A DNA stretch of 64,000 nt, from assembly GCA_028751875.1 (NCBI GenBank), contig CM054158.1, forward strand, positions 53,446,706-53,510,705, given 5' to 3'. The notes below the pieces were generated by a model. The model searched no databases. It was not told the DNA's origin and was given only the letters and a program-made list of their open reading frames with translations. Below are positions 29,860 to 42,479 of the stretch, in pieces; position 1 is the first letter of the stretch, and the number at the start of each line of letters is the position of its first letter. Both the position numbers and the translations under genes were made by a program. The stretch is from Rapana venosa (Eukaryota > Mollusca > Gastropoda > Neogastropoda > Muricidae).

Positions 29860-30125
29860 AAAGTAAAAGGCAAAGGTGTCCCATAACCTATGTGGTCGTA
29901 GGGGAGTGAGACATCAGAGACTTCGACTTCTCCAGGGGCCAGCATATTGAGGGCGGCGCCCATCTCCTCTCCCTCGCTGCTTTACCTTCCTTGACCCAAA
30001 GAGGCAGGTACCCATTTACAGCTGGAAGAGCTGGGGGACTGTGATGAAACCAAGGCGCGCAAACGGTCACCCATCCAAGTGCTAACCACGATCGATGCTG
30101 CTTAACCTTGGCTGGGGAAAGGGGA
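29860..30125 (-). mobile_element. SINE family C
   Basis: Minus-strand copy with the CATATTGAGGGCGGCGCCCA body and the 5S-like segment at about 30065-30110. It lacks the tRNA box A end. Confidence 0.82.
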
Positions 30126-30129
30126 AGGA

Positions 30130-31080
30130 AAACGTTAAAAGTGGTTGTTGTTGTTGTGTTGTTGTTGTAGTGTTGGTGGTGGTGTTGTTTTCACGCATGA
30201 TTCTTGCCTTTTGCAGTTTTTCGTCATTTGCTGTAACATGCTGATCAATTGGCTGTAGAAACTTGTATGTGGACAGCAAATTTTAGTAAGTGTTTAGTAA
30301 GAGTATGATAAATGTACGTTGAATTATAGCGTTGATTTCAATGTGAAGCGTGTTCAATAAATGTACCTGTGCAGTTGAAAATATGCCTTAAAACAGAGAG
30401 AGAGGGAGAGAGAGAGAGACAGAGAGAGAGGAAGCACATCATTATTTTATAATTATTCAAGCGCAATGTAAGTATAGATGGGCAGGACATATATGTACGA
30501 AAAAGATTTCTTTGAAATTCAATCCCAAACGATCTTGAACTGAAGATGAAAGATTTAAGTTAACACCACATTTTTACATCCCAACCTCACCCAAAAAACA
30601 AAGAAGAAGAAGAAAAGAAAATTGACTTATAAAAGCAAAGAAAAGACAACGTTAATTTATGTAAAAACAACAACAACTAAAATGAATACGAGAAAAGAAA
30701 TCCAGACTTCACAATAAGAAGAAAAAAGATTAAACACAACCAAGACATTACAACATGTTCTTAATTCATACAGACAAATAGTAAAGATAACTGGAGTAAG
30801 AATAATCATTTACAAAGCACCCCAGACGTAAAGTAATATCGAATATGAAGAGAAGTGGTATTACAGTCTTTCTTTGACATGTTTTTTCAAAAGTTTCGTA
30901 AACGTCTGTTTCGAAGAAGCTAATTTTACCCCCCCCCCCAAAAAAAAAAGAAAGCAAATCATTCCACAACGTTCTATCTAATTAAGCAAAACTTGACTTC
31001 AGAGATGTTTACGGGAAGAATTGTCAATGAGTAGTCTCGTTTTTATTAACAGCAATTTACTTTTTGCAATTTCTTCTCTG
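30130..31080. other. AT-rich stretch with a (GA)n tract and a possible old repeat
   Basis: Holds a GT-trinucleotide patch (30140-30190) and (GA)n at about 30390-30432. Sequence around 30885-30940 (TTCGTAAACGTCTGTTTCGAA) resembles 50415-50470, suggesting an old dispersed repeat. No ORF is recognised. Confidence 0.4.
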
Positions 31081-31099
31081 TGTGGCTTTTTTTCTCCAT

Positions 31100-31125
31100 T
31101 TATTATATTGTACATCATCATCATC

Positions 31126-31171
<46 letters not shown>

Positions 31172-31275
31172 AAATGGAATTTATATAGCGCTATATCTTG
31201 AACACACAAAAAAGAAATCAAAGCGCTTGCATTCAACACACCCATACATTCAACCAATGACAATTAACAGAGTTA
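31100..31275 (-). mobile_element. L2-like LINE 3' tail with (ATC)n
   Basis: A CATCATCAT run at 31110-31170 is followed by ATGGAATTTATATAGCGCTAT and ATCAAAGCGCTTGCATTCAA, the reverse complement of the L2-like 3' end. Confidence 0.8.
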
Positions 31276-31584
31276 ACAAAGCACAGACGCTTGTTGAAAT
31301 GAAGACTGTCTTTGCGTGGAAGAATATCGATCTCTTTTGTAGTTGGTGCTGGTCAGTGATTGGGATCCTTATCCTTCATTTGAACTCAAGTTGCTGTGGA
31401 ACAGGTACAAGGTAACACGAATTTGATGCCACTGGCGCCCAAGGCTTGAGCCTGAACTAAACTAGGTGCGGATTTTGTACTTAAACTAAGAGACCAAGAC
31501 GAGTGCTGATAATACTGTTGGTTTCCACATGGCTGTGTAGACGTTTTGTCTGAAGTGCGACATTCTTTATTTCATTTTATTTAT

Positions 31585-31825
31585 TTATTTATTCTTTTAT
31601 ATCGAGGATAATGGAATAAGCACTCGTGTGCTTTTTTTTTTTTTTTTATACATCCAGTCCCCGTGTGTATGCGGTATTGTAAATTTTGTCATGTTTTCAC
31701 CGGCACAGAATGGCATACTCTTCCGAAAAGCGGAACAGGATTTAACGTGTGCGCAAGATGTTCTGCATGCGTTCGAACACGGGGCCTCGGTTTATAGTCT
31801 CATCCGAAGGACTTTGGCTGACTTA
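31585..31825 (-). mobile_element. SINE family B, 5'-truncated
   Basis: Minus-strand copy holding the tail (TTATATCGAGGATAATGGAA), the hairpin-like AAGCACTCGTGTGCTT and the CATCCGAAGGACTT core. The tRNA-like head is missing. Confidence 0.82.
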
Positions 31826-31924
31826 ATCGGTAAATGTGTTATCCAACTTAATCAACAAATAGTTATGCACTTCATATGACTGTGTTGTTGTTGATGGTGG
31901 TGGTTGTTGTTTACTAGACTATAA

Positions 31925-32063
31925 TGATAATAATAATGATAAGTGATATTTATATATCGCTGTATCTTGCTCAGATAAATCAAAGCGCTTGCACTCAACT
32001 CATTCTTACACAGTCATGCAACCAATAGCAAGTAATAGTTCTAACAAGTCCAAATGTACACAC

Positions 32064-32121
<58 letters not shown>

Positions 32122-32122
32122 A

Positions 32123-32157
<35 letters not shown>

Positions 32158-32185
32158 ACAACACACACACAACACACACCACAAC

Positions 32186-32248
<63 letters not shown>
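31925..32248 (-). mobile_element. L2-like LINE 3' tail followed by (CA)n and (TA)n
   Basis: TATTTATATATCGCTGTATCTTG, then AATCAAAGCGCTTGCACTCAA, and CCAATAGCAAGTAATAG as in 57480-57600. (CA)n then starts at about 32055 and a (TA)n tract at about 32185 runs into the gap. Confidence 0.8.
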
Positions 32249-32748
32249 NNNNNNNNNNNNNNNNNNNNNNNNNNNNNNNNNNNNNNNNNNNNNNNNNNNN
32301 NNNNNNNNNNNNNNNNNNNNNNNNNNNNNNNNNNNNNNNNNNNNNNNNNNNNNNNNNNNNNNNNNNNNNNNNNNNNNNNNNNNNNNNNNNNNNNNNNNNN
32401 NNNNNNNNNNNNNNNNNNNNNNNNNNNNNNNNNNNNNNNNNNNNNNNNNNNNNNNNNNNNNNNNNNNNNNNNNNNNNNNNNNNNNNNNNNNNNNNNNNNN
32501 NNNNNNNNNNNNNNNNNNNNNNNNNNNNNNNNNNNNNNNNNNNNNNNNNNNNNNNNNNNNNNNNNNNNNNNNNNNNNNNNNNNNNNNNNNNNNNNNNNNN
32601 NNNNNNNNNNNNNNNNNNNNNNNNNNNNNNNNNNNNNNNNNNNNNNNNNNNNNNNNNNNNNNNNNNNNNNNNNNNNNNNNNNNNNNNNNNNNNNNNNNNN
32701 NNNNNNNNNNNNNNNNNNNNNNNNNNNNNNNNNNNNNNNNNNNNNNNN
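32249..32748. other. Assembly gap, 500 N
   Basis: Exactly 500 N, a conventional placeholder, placed inside a (TA)n tract. ORFs spanning it are meaningless. Confidence 0.99.
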
Positions 32749-32804
32749 TTTTTTAATTTTTTTTTCCCTAACACAAACTTCAAATTTTTAATTGTCTGTC
32801 TTTA

Positions 32805-33160
<356 letters not shown>

Positions 33161-33269
33161 ACCCTTGAGTTTTGGAGCTCCAGCCGAAGACACTTGCAGA
33201 CAGAGGACCAGAGGAAAGCAGTCTTGATGGACTCTCAGTGCAAACACATTCATGCTGGCTGACATTGAT

Positions 33270-33600
33270 CAGCGGAGACTGAAGTCTGTTGGTCATGCAA
33301 ACGGAAAGACACAGACAATTGTGTTGACGACAGTTCTCCAAGGTAAGCTTGAGGGCAGAAGGAAAAGGGGAAGAGTCAGATGTTGGCAATGTAGGATGTT
33401 GGTGGTCTGCCTTTCTGTCTCTACCGAGTTCTATGGTCTCCTGTGGTCTGGGAGGAGGGCCACGACAGGAGATGGTAGAAATCAGCAGAGACAGACAGAG
33501 AAAGAGAGATGGCGAACCCTGATGATGGCATTGCGTGGAGCTCTTACCATAATTCTGTCCAAAGCTGGCCCACGCTTCCACAAGGGACGGCTGAGCTTGA
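33270..33600 (+). mobile_element. Probable LINE C-terminal fragment
   Basis: Frame reads RRLKSVGHANGKTQT, then LTTVLQGKLEGRRKRGR, then RWRTLMMAL, matching the layout of the last 100 or so residues of a non-LTR polyprotein (GHA.R, VLQGK.EG.RKRGR, RD..RWR). It is a different subfamily from the copy at 490-950, and is disrupted. Confidence 0.6.
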
Positions 33601-33879
33601 AGCGTTTAGGCAAGATGCTCCACACACGCCAGAACATAACACTTTAGTTGAAGCACTCATCCCGACCCCTTACAGGGAAGAGATGGAGTTGAAGCGAGGA
33701 AAACTCTGGGTCAAACTCTCCTTCAATCTGACAGCAGCCAACTGGTGAGTCAGAGCTGGGCTGGAGAAGGCAGGCGGCAGGACGGTTCAGACCTTCACCT
33801 GCCTAACCAGCACACCCCGAGTCTCTGCCTTCCAGCCCAGCCTCGCTCTTTCTTCCCAGTTTGACCAAAACACCCAACT

Positions 33880-34060
33880 GAATGTAAAGTCCTTCGGATG
33901 AGACCAGTAACCGAGGCCCCATGTGCAAATGGATGCAGAACATCTTTGTGCTTACGTTAAAACCCGTTCTGCCTTCCGGAAGAGCAGGCCATATCCTGCT
34001 GGTAGGAACGGATGTCAAAAATTAAAAAATGCATGCACACAGATGTTGTGTTTAAAAACA
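33880..34060 (+). mobile_element. SINE family B, internal fragment
   Basis: AAGTCCTTCGGATGAGACC, GATGCAGAACATCTTTGTGC and CGGAAGAGCAGGCCAT match the family B body in the forward direction. Confidence 0.7.
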
Positions 34061-34440
34061 CACACACACCGCCCCCCCCCCCTTCCCCCCACCCGCCCCT
34101 GCAAGTCACATTATTTTAAGTAGATAAATGATGAGAAGCAAAAACTCAGAGGAAAGTGAAATTGTTATTGTTTATCACTCCTTCAACATTAAATAAGAAA
34201 AACAAGAGAGGGGAAGAAAACCCAAACAAGCCCCCACCACCCACCACCACCACCACCACCCCCACCCCCACCACCCACCACCACCACCCCACCACCTCCA
34301 CCACCACCACCACCACCACCCCCACCATCCTCCTCCTCCTCCCCTCCTCCTCCACCACCACCCCCAAAGCCAAGGAGAAAACAGAATAACAAAACAACAA
34401 AAATCCCAGACCCCCCCCCCCTTTCCCCCCAATCAACCAA
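34060..34440 (+). repeat. C-rich and CCA/CCT low-complexity tract
   Basis: C runs, (CCA)n and (TCC)n. Pro/Thr-rich and Gly/Val/Trp-rich ORFs here are artefacts. Confidence 0.9.
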
Positions 34441-34479
34441 CTCAGTCTGAGAATGTCGTCAGAGCTAATGTTGACTCCA

Positions 34480-34740
34480 GGGGTGTATCCCCTTGAAGGG
34501 GCCTCTCTGTGGTGACTAAAACCTGGGTTCCATCCCTGGCTGTCAAATCGGGGTTTAGCCTGGAGTTCACATCGGCACTGACTCCACTCCTCCACAGGTC
34601 TTACGGATGAGACTGTAGAGGTCCCACGTGTGAACGCACGCAGAACGCCTTGGAAACAGGCTAAAACTTATTCTGGTTTTTGGAAGGGTACGCCATTCAT
34701 GCTGTTAAGAATGCACGACAATGTTGATGATCGGGCCTTT
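34480..34740 (+). mobile_element. tRNA-derived SINE related to family B, diverged
   Basis: Box B-like GGGTTCCATCCC at about 34525, then TGACTCCACTCC, ACGGATGAGACTGTAGAGGTC and GAACGCACGCAGAACGCC in the family B order. Confidence 0.65.
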
Positions 34741-35420
34741 GCGCCTGTGGGCAGCACTGTGTGTAGCTCTGTGTTTGAATGCTGGATTGTGTGTTTTTTC
34801 TGGTTCCTTTCAAGAAATTTTTACATCTTCTTGTTCGTGTTTTCACCCTGAGTTATTTGGTCAGAACATTTTTCTTTGTTATTATCTACTTTTTGAGATA
34901 TTTCGATGTATAATTTTCATCTTTGTTTGAATTGTTCAAAATTTCGATTCGACTTATGAATTGTGTTTACCTGACTGTGCTGGTCTTCGTGACCCATTTT
35001 AATCTGACCCTACTGCCGTTCAACAAATTGCACGTGATTCACGAACTGACACCACCCCCATCAATCAAGTCTAGTGTGTGTTGTTCTGCTACCATGGCAG
35101 TGAGAGCCGCGGACATTAGAGCTATGCTCGCACCTGAGAATTGTCAAAAACAGTACAACTTGCTCCTGATATTAAGCAGCTTTAACACACTTAGGCATTC
35201 AATCGCCGCAAAACCAGACGGGAACACGGCAGGCCGACGTCATCGCCAGTGGTGGGCTTCCCCTCCCTGTCTCCCCCCTCACCTCTGACGTCACTCTGTA
35301 CCCCTGACAACGCTTCTTCCCCATGCTGCCGTCCACCCGCCCCTTCAGCTTTTGTTTCTGTTGTTTGTAGACTCTGATAATGTTTTTTGTTCTATGATGA
35401 TATGATGTATATCATGATGT
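34740..35420. other. Unassigned stretch upstream of the L2-like LINE
   Basis: AT-rich to about 35000, then more balanced sequence with a short open frame (34923-35288). It could be a 5' UTR or a decayed first ORF of the LINE that follows, but I see no zinc knuckle or other landmark. Confidence 0.3.
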
Positions 35421-35429
35421 GTTTCAAAA

Positions 35430-38400
35430 ACCGAATCCCCTGATCAACACAGTTCTTTCACCATCTTCTACTCCTGATTTACCATCCAAACTCTTGTCTG
35501 TTCTTCCGCTAGCCGCATCTCCACCATCGCCTTCGTCCTCTTCCTCTGATGCTTGTCCAAACTCACCACTTTCATCTTCAACTTCTCCACCTCCTTCAGA
35601 TCTCCTTCAAGATTTGTTTGTTCAATGTGCAGTCTGTCTGTCCAAATGGAAAAGCCGACTACATATCTGATTTCATTTCTGAAAAAAACATTGACTTAAC
35701 CTTCCTCACCAAAACTTGGCTTAAACCACATGGCCATGAGCCAAAAATAAAACAGCTGACTCCTCCTGGATATAAAACCATTTCTTTCCCCCGACTCTCT
35801 CGAGGAGGTGGGATTGCCATCATTCTCAAAGACACATTGGAACCATCTCTTTCTTTCAGTCACAACCTTCAATTCTCACATGAATCTTTTGAAGTTTGCG
35901 AAATCAATCTCAACCTACCTGGCCACTCTATTACTATCTGCTGCCTTTTACCGTCCACCTCCCAGCCGTAAAAACAACCTAACATCTTCTCTTTTTCACC
36001 AAGAATTCCAGTCACTCCTCGACCACTACAGCCTCTCTCCCACTAAACTTATAATTCTTGGTGACTTCAACTTCCATTTCGACAACCAGTCTTCTCCAGA
36101 TATCAAACGTCTTTCTCTTTCTCTGTCCAACCATTCTCTCTCTCAACTGGTAAACGAAGCAACGCACAGATCTGGTCATATTTTAGACTGGCTGATTACT
36201 AATGCTTCATTCAATCTTGGCACATCTGTTTCTGTCACTGACGAACTGCATTCTGATCATTCCGCCATTCTTTTCCATCTCAACATCACAAAACCTGTCA
36301 GAAAGAAGAAATATGTTACTCGTCGTAATCTTAAGGCCTTAGACATTCATACCTTCTCTTCCCAAGCTTCCGAACGTTTTTCACAAACCTCTGACCACAC
36401 TGACCTCTCTGATCACTATAACACTATTCTCCGCCAACTGCTTGATGAGCATGCACCTCCTACTGATCATCTCCTCCCTGACAGACCCTGTGCGCCATGG
36501 TATACCCAAGACATCTTGATAGCGAAGCGCAAACGCCGGCAACTAGAACGGCAGTGGCGGAAGTCAAAAACCGAAATCAACAAACAGCTTTTCCGAAAAC
36601 AAATAAACAAAGTCAAACTTTTAATCCATTCAGCAAAGACAGACTACTACTCTTCCCAAATTCTCTGTGCTACATCCATAAAATCTCTTTTTTCCCTCAC
36701 CTCAAATCTCCTTGGATCTGCAAAAACAACTCCTCTGCCTAACACCCACAGCCTGTCTGAACTTTCATCCATATTTTCTGCCTTCTTTTCAGACAAAGTT
36801 CGAAACATACGCTCCAGACTTGATCAAACTCAATTCCAGCCTGCGCCTCCTGACCCTCAATTCACTGGCACTCCTCTCTTTTCCTTCCATCCCACAAGTG
36901 AAAAAGAAATTATGACAATTCTGAAGGAAATGACTATAAAATCATGCGACCTTGATCCCATACCTGCTCCTGTTTTCTCACAATGCCTTCCACAACTTGT
37001 GCCTATTATCACTAAAATAGTAAACTCATCTCTTCAGTCAGGAAATTTTCCATCAGCTCTTAAAACAGCAATAGTCACACCTCTACTGAAAAAGCACGAC
37101 CTCGATCCCAACATTCTGAAGAATTATAGGCCTGTCTCAAACTTACCCTTTGTCTCAAAAGTACTAGAAAAAGTTGTTCTCAAACAGCTCAACAGTCACC
37201 TTCATTCCAATGATTTTCTTCCCACTTTTCAGTCTGCCTATCGCCCCAACCACAGCACCGAAACCACCCTAGTCCATACTTTAGATACACTTCTACTTGC
37301 TTCTGATGCAGGAAAAATCTCCCTCCTCACTCTTCTTGACTTATCTGCAGCCTTTGATACCATAGATCACTAAAATTCTTCTTTCTCGCCTCCAAAATAC
37401 TTTTTGGTATTATTGCACAGCCCTCACCTGGTTTACTTCATACCTCACAGACCGGTTCCAGAAAGTTATTGTAAACAAAATTCAATCAAAACCTGTCAAA
37501 ATGGAATGTGGATTCCCGCAGGGATCAGTCCTGGCCCTGTTCTCTTTACTCTCTACACTGCTCCACTCTCACATATAATAAACAACCACCCTATTGATCA
37601 TCATTTCAATGCCGATGATACTCAACTTCAGTGCAGCGATACTGTTGAAAACTTGCCTTCCCTCCTGAAAAATATGTTCCTACTGCCTCAAGACATTCAA
37701 AACTGGATGACTCAGAACAAGTTACAACTTAATGCCGATAAAACCGAAGCCATGCTCATAGGACCCAACATAAACTTTCCTCTATCACAAAAAACTTCAA
37801 TAAATTCGGCAATACGTCAGTTCCTTTGTCCAACTCTGTGAAGTATTTAGGAGTAGTTTTTGGGCAACACACTCTCAAATGAAAAAATTCTCACCCAGAC
37901 CCTGCCAGTCTTGCTACTATCAATTACGGCGCATAAGCGCGATTCGCAAGTATCTGTCCACTGATGCAACTTCCAAGCTTGTCACATCTTTTATTTTGTC
38001 ACTTAGACTACTGTAATTCTCTTTTGGCTGGCCTACCAGCATCATCTATCCACTCTCTTCAACGCATACAAAACTCTGCAGCTCGACTGGTCCTAAGAAA
38101 GAAAAAATCTGAACACATCACTCCTCTTCTGCGATCTCTCACTGGTTGCCTGTCTCACAAAGACTGGAGTAAAAAATCAATACCCTCTGTTTCAAATGTC
38201 TCCACAAATCTGCACCCTCTTATCTCTGTAACTGTCTTCACCTGTACACTCCATCCCGTTCCCTTCGTTCAGCCGCAGATATACTTTGTGCTTTCGAACA
38301 CCCAGATTCAAACAAACCACTGTTGGCCGTCGCTCCTTCTCTGTTTCTGGTCCATCCACCTGGAATGACCTCCCTCTTTCACTTCGTCAAAAGCCTTCAC

Positions 38401-38770
38401 TTGATTCCTTCAAATCCAGCCTCAAAACACACTTATTTCCTACCTGAGACTTTCCCCCCACATATCTGTCCCTAATTTCAACAGCATCTTTCACCTTCTA
38501 AGTGTTGTTCCGTGTGTGTTTTGTGTGTGTGTGTGTGTGTGTGTGTGCGTGCGTGCGTGTGTTGTGTGTGTGTGTGGTGTGTGGGGGTGTGTGTGTGGTG
38601 CGTGTGGTGCGTAGTGCGCGCGCATGGATTTGAAATCTGTTGCTCATTATGTTTAAGGAGAGTTGCATGCCTGTAAATAATTGAGTGCAAGCGCTTCGAT
38701 TTGTTTGTTTTTTACAAGATTCAGCGCTATATAAATTCCATATATTATTTTATTATTATTATTATTATTA
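35430..38770 (+). mobile_element. L2/CR1-like LINE, nearly complete second ORF, inactive
   Basis: Apurinic-type endonuclease followed by reverse transcriptase. Endonuclease landmarks: FNVQSVCPNGKADYISD, LTKTWLKP, ILGDFNFHFDN and HSDHSAI. RT landmarks: LKNYRPVSNLP, FQSAYRPNHSTETTLVHTL, LLDLSAAFDTIDH, a degraded GFPQGSVLA and ADDTQL, then RIQNSAARLVL near 38065. The 3' end has a (GT)n at 38520-38580, AAGCGCTTCGATTTG, AGCGCTATATAAATTCC and ATT repeats. It is broken: frame changes near 35640 and 35970, a stop right after DTIDH (37371), more shifts beyond 37840, Lys in place of the usual catalytic Glu (TETW to TKTW), and Asn for Tyr before ADD. Confidence 0.9.
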
Positions 38771-38774
38771 TATA

Positions 38775-38904
38775 TTTAGATAGATAGATAGATAGATAGA
38801 TAAAGAGAGAGATAGATATAGATAGATACAGACAGAGATAATAGATAGATAGATAGAATAGATAGATAGATTTGATAGATAGATAGATAGAGAGAGATAG
38901 AGAG

Positions 38905-38936
<32 letters not shown>

Positions 38937-38940
38937 GCAT
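38775..38940. repeat. (GATA)n and (GA)n microsatellite
   Basis: GATA units to about 38890, then (GA)n to 38936, directly following the LINE's ATT tail. Confidence 0.95.
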
Positions 38941-39535
38941 GCATCACCATTGGTGTCATGTTCAGATATCACCCCTGAAGACGGAATGCAGCAGTCTAAA
39001 GGGCGGTCAAAAAGGATCACACACACACTTACATCTCACCATGGTAACACTCAAAGCTCCAGCCGAGGAATGACTCCCCCACCACCCCCCCCCCCCCCCC
39101 CCCCCACACACACACACCATAACACAACAACAGCAACAAAAACCAGCACCCCCGCCCACTAACAAACAAAACAAAACACGCCCCCCCCCCCCCCCCCCTG
39201 CAGGAGGCAACAGAAGGGAAGACATTCTCACAGGAGCTGGGGTCAAAAAGAGCAGCAGCAGCAGCAGCAGCGGCACTGGCCCCAGGAGGAGGGGGAGAGG
39301 AGGAGGGTCCCGTCTGCCCCTCCTCTGCTCCCTTCCTTCAAGTTCACCCACATAATTATCATGGGATGTTGTGACCTAGATTTGCTCTCTGGGTCATGTC
39401 CACACACACACACACACACACACACAGAGACACACACAGAGCTGCCTACAGCCCACAGGACCTTGGCGACCTGACACATTCTCACACTACTACGCCAGGC
39501 TGCTGTGACCAGAGGCTGAGGACATGAGGACAAGA
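38941..39535. repeat. C runs, AGC and (CA)n low-complexity stretch
   Basis: C homopolymers at about 39080-39105 and 39180-39198, an AGCAGC run at 39250, a GGA-rich patch and (CA)n at about 39402-39425. No gene-like frame. Confidence 0.8.
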
Positions 39536-39539
39536 GGCT

Positions 39540-39840
39540 ATCTGTTTGTTCAAGATGGACGACAAGGACAGTTTGGCCTGAGGCTGGTATCTAGGTTAGA
39601 TCTAGGTCACTTTCAGCCGGTGTTGTGTCCTTTGGAAAGACACTTTACTCCTATTTTCCTCACTCCACCCAGGTGTACAAGTGGGTACCAGCTCTGCTGG
39701 AAAGTATCTGGCGACAGACTAGCGTCCTGTCACAGGGGTGGTGAAAAACCATCAGTTCGCTTAAAAGCTACAGAAACCGGGTAAGCTCCGGCTCTATGGC
39801 CTTCTGGCTCGAAAGAACATACTTTTGTATCTAGGTTAGC
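39540..39840 (+). mobile_element. Dispersed-repeat-like element (SINE-type body)
   Basis: GACACTTTACTCC, then CACCCAGGTGTACAAGTGGGTACC, CTGGCGACAGACTAGCGTCCTGT and AAACCGGGTAAGCTCCGG resemble a SINE body I recall as common in marine invertebrate genomes. Only one copy is in this window, so the call rests on recall. Confidence 0.4.
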
Positions 39841-40039
39841 CAGCCAGTGCCTGACAAAAGCAAGTCCACTCAACTGGTCGGCACCTACTCTGACACTCCA
39901 CTTAATATTAAAGCAAGCAGCATCGTTGTGCTTCCCATCCGTTCGCTAGTTTGGCAGCAAGATTGGTAGGCCTATATCCATTGTAGAGCACTCATACAAC
40001 AAACATATTTCCCCGTGGAAATGGGGGAGGGGGTCGCTC

Positions 40040-40380
40040 GCGCTGTCAGAATATCTGGGTGACAGGATATCGTGGTGGTTACAGTGATGCACTCGTGATG
40101 TCCTGACCCTGGTTCGAATCTCCTTCAAGAAGAGTATTTCCTCTGGAGTTAACATCTTCGGATGAAACTATATACCGAGGTTCCCGTGTTGGAACGCACG
40201 CAGAATGTCTTGTGCACACTTTAAAACTCGTTCCGCTTTTTGGAAGAGTAGGCCATTTTGTGCCGGTGGAAACAGATGACAAAATATACAAAACTGCGTA
40301 AGTACAGGGACTGAATGTAAAAAAATCACACGAGTACTTATTCCATTATCCTCGAAATAAGAGAATAAATAAATAAATAA
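40040..40380 (+). mobile_element. tRNA-derived SINE, family B
   Basis: Forward copy: box A-like region ATCGTGGTGGTTACAG, box B GGTTCGAATCTCC at about 40110, core CTTCGGATGAAACTATATACC, tail ATTATCCTCGAAATAAGAG and AAATAAATAAATAA. Confidence 0.88.
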
Positions 40381-40554
40381 CATCCCCTGATTCTGGGAAT
40401 TCTGAGCAAGGAATTCCCTCTTTTCTATCCCTTTCTTTTTTACGCCTTGTTCTTTTTCTTTCTGTTATCTCCTTTTTGTCTATTTTCTCCCTCCTCTGTC
40501 AATTCTTCTGCCCCCTTTTTTCCCAAAAAAGATTTTAAGATAGCAATTCTTTCC

Positions 40555-40680
40555 CACGCTGATGTAAGATATGCTGGGCCTGACTTGTCAGGCCTTAACG
40601 GCAGTGGAGCACGTTTCACTCAGACCACAATAGTTGCTGTCTGAGCATTTGACGCCGAAAAATGAAGAAGAAGAAACAAA
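40555..40680 (+). mobile_element. Non-LTR element 3' tail with (GAA)n
   Basis: Second copy of the 29000-29160 tail: GCTGGGCCTGACTTGTCAGG, CTTAACGGCAGTGGAGCACG, CAATAGTTGCTGTCTGAGCA, then GAAGAAGAAGAA. Confidence 0.75.
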
Positions 40681-40729
40681 ACAATACAATATGCATAGCC
40701 ATGGTGAAGCAAGAAAGGGATTTTTCTTC

Positions 40730-40900
40730 CAGAGTTCACATCAATACTGACTCCACTCCACCCGAAAAATCCTGTAGATGAACCATAAAGCAAGGCCCCT
40801 GTGAAAGACCACGTAAAACACCTTGCCCAAACATTAACTCATTGGAGTCACAGTGAAAAGATCCCGCCATTTTGTGGTGAGAGTGATTTTGGCTATATTT
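40730..40900 (+). mobile_element. Highly diverged SINE B-like fragment
   Basis: CCAGAGTTCACATCAATACTG, ACTCCACTCCACCCGAAAAAT and TAGATGAACCATAAAGCAAGG follow the order of family B, with many substitutions. Confidence 0.4.
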
Positions 40901-40904
40901 GAAA

Positions 40905-41560
40905 AATTCAGCAGACTTACCCAACATAATAATGACATACACTTTATACATCATTGAAAAGTTTATAATGTCTTCTTTTGAGATTGTTTAACAGCTTTTT
41001 AATAGATGACTGTATTTTTTTTTTACAAATTTTCAAAATATGTCACTGAATGCTGAAAAATAAAAAGTTTTGAAAATTAGGGCTGGTACCTTAACTATTC
41101 ATCAACTAGTCCCCTTGAAGCAATGTGATGATTTCTCACCAAAGTAAAGTTCCCTGAAGCTGGCTGAATCCATGTGATGTCACTTTTTGTACAATATATT
41201 ATTTTTTTTTAAAGAATCATAACACTGGAGTGCCTGAAATCCCAAAGATATCACTTGTTGACATGTCAAACAAAATTGGCCAACAGACAAAAACTACGTA
41301 AGCTTATGGTCAAGGAAAGCAACTGTGTTTAGAAAAATGATTGCCCTACAGGCCAGAGTACTTTCTCTTGAGTTAACCATCATTTTGTGTTTTTAAAAAA
41401 AATCTAAGTCTGCCGATTCTTAAGCTTCCACACGTTACAGTAAAGGAGAGGAGTGCCGAAGCTACAACCTCAATGAGTTAAAACGCATTAATCCACCAAT
41501 CAACATTGTTATGATAATTATTACATGTTATGACACAGTAATCTAACATACCAGTTTGTT
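40905..41560. other. AT-rich stretch, nothing recognised
   Basis: AT-rich and non-repetitive. No ORF, tRNA-like box or transposon landmark is seen. Confidence 0.4.
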
Positions 41561-41564
41561 GTTC

Positions 41565-41860
41565 TCTTTTACATACATACATACATACATACATGCATAC
41601 ATACATACATGCATACATACATACATGCATACATACATACATACATACATGCATACATGCATACATACATACATACATACATACATAAAACAACATGACA
41701 AACATAATGCATACAACAACATGGGATACATTTCATACATCATACATGACATACATACACACATATACATACATAATACATACATACATTTCATACATAC
41801 ATCATAGCATACATACAACACATAGCATACCAAACATCATACAATACATACATACATATC
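41565..41860. repeat. (CATA)n microsatellite, decaying to the right
   Basis: CATA and CATG units to about 41690, then imperfect CATA-containing sequence to about 41860. Confidence 0.95.
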
Positions 41861-42199
41861 ATAGTTAACACTGGACATAATACATGAAAGGAACATAGCC
41901 ACCCTAGCATAATTCTTTCATCTAAAAGAAAACACAACATCCTTAAACAAACATCAACATCATAACCAACATCACCATAGTTAACATGGACATAATCAGA
42001 GCACACACTAATACTACATTGTAACAAATTTCACATACCAAATACAACTAATCATAGGAAATCATATCATACAGTAATTCAACAAACTTGACATACTCAT
42101 ATCTACTACAACATAATTTAAAATCCAACAGAGCTTAGCTATTCTCAGATCTCTTTTATAACATTGGCCCTATCAATACCTCATGGATATTGTAGCACC

Positions 42200-42470
42200 A
42201 GAGAGAAGAGCAAGAGAGAAGAGGGAGAGGAGAGGAGAACAGAGACAGAGAGAAGAGACACAGAGACACAGAGAGAGAGACAGGGAAACAAGGAGAGACA
42301 GAGCGAACAGAGAGAGACAGGGAAAACCAGAGAGAGAGAGAGAGAGAGAGAGAAGAGAGAGAGAGAAGAGAGAGAGAGACTGACAAATGACAAAAGACAA
42401 ATTCTTTTATTTCGAGGATAATGAATAAGCACCCATGTCCTTTTTACATCCAGTCCCCGCCCTTAAGAAT
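42200..42470 (-). mobile_element. (GA)n tract adjoining an SINE/LINE-type 3' tail
   Basis: GA-rich purine tract to 42385, then ATTCTTTTATTTCGAGGATAAT, GAATAAGCACCCATGTCC and CATCCAGTCCCCGCC. The latter is the reverse complement of the family B 3' end but continues into different sequence. Confidence 0.7.
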
Positions 42471-42479
42471 ATATATGAT

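Noticed and set aside
31995..32791. ORFs of 245-262 residues spanning the first gap, and similar ones at 55938-56594
   Set aside because: They consist mainly of N placeholders.
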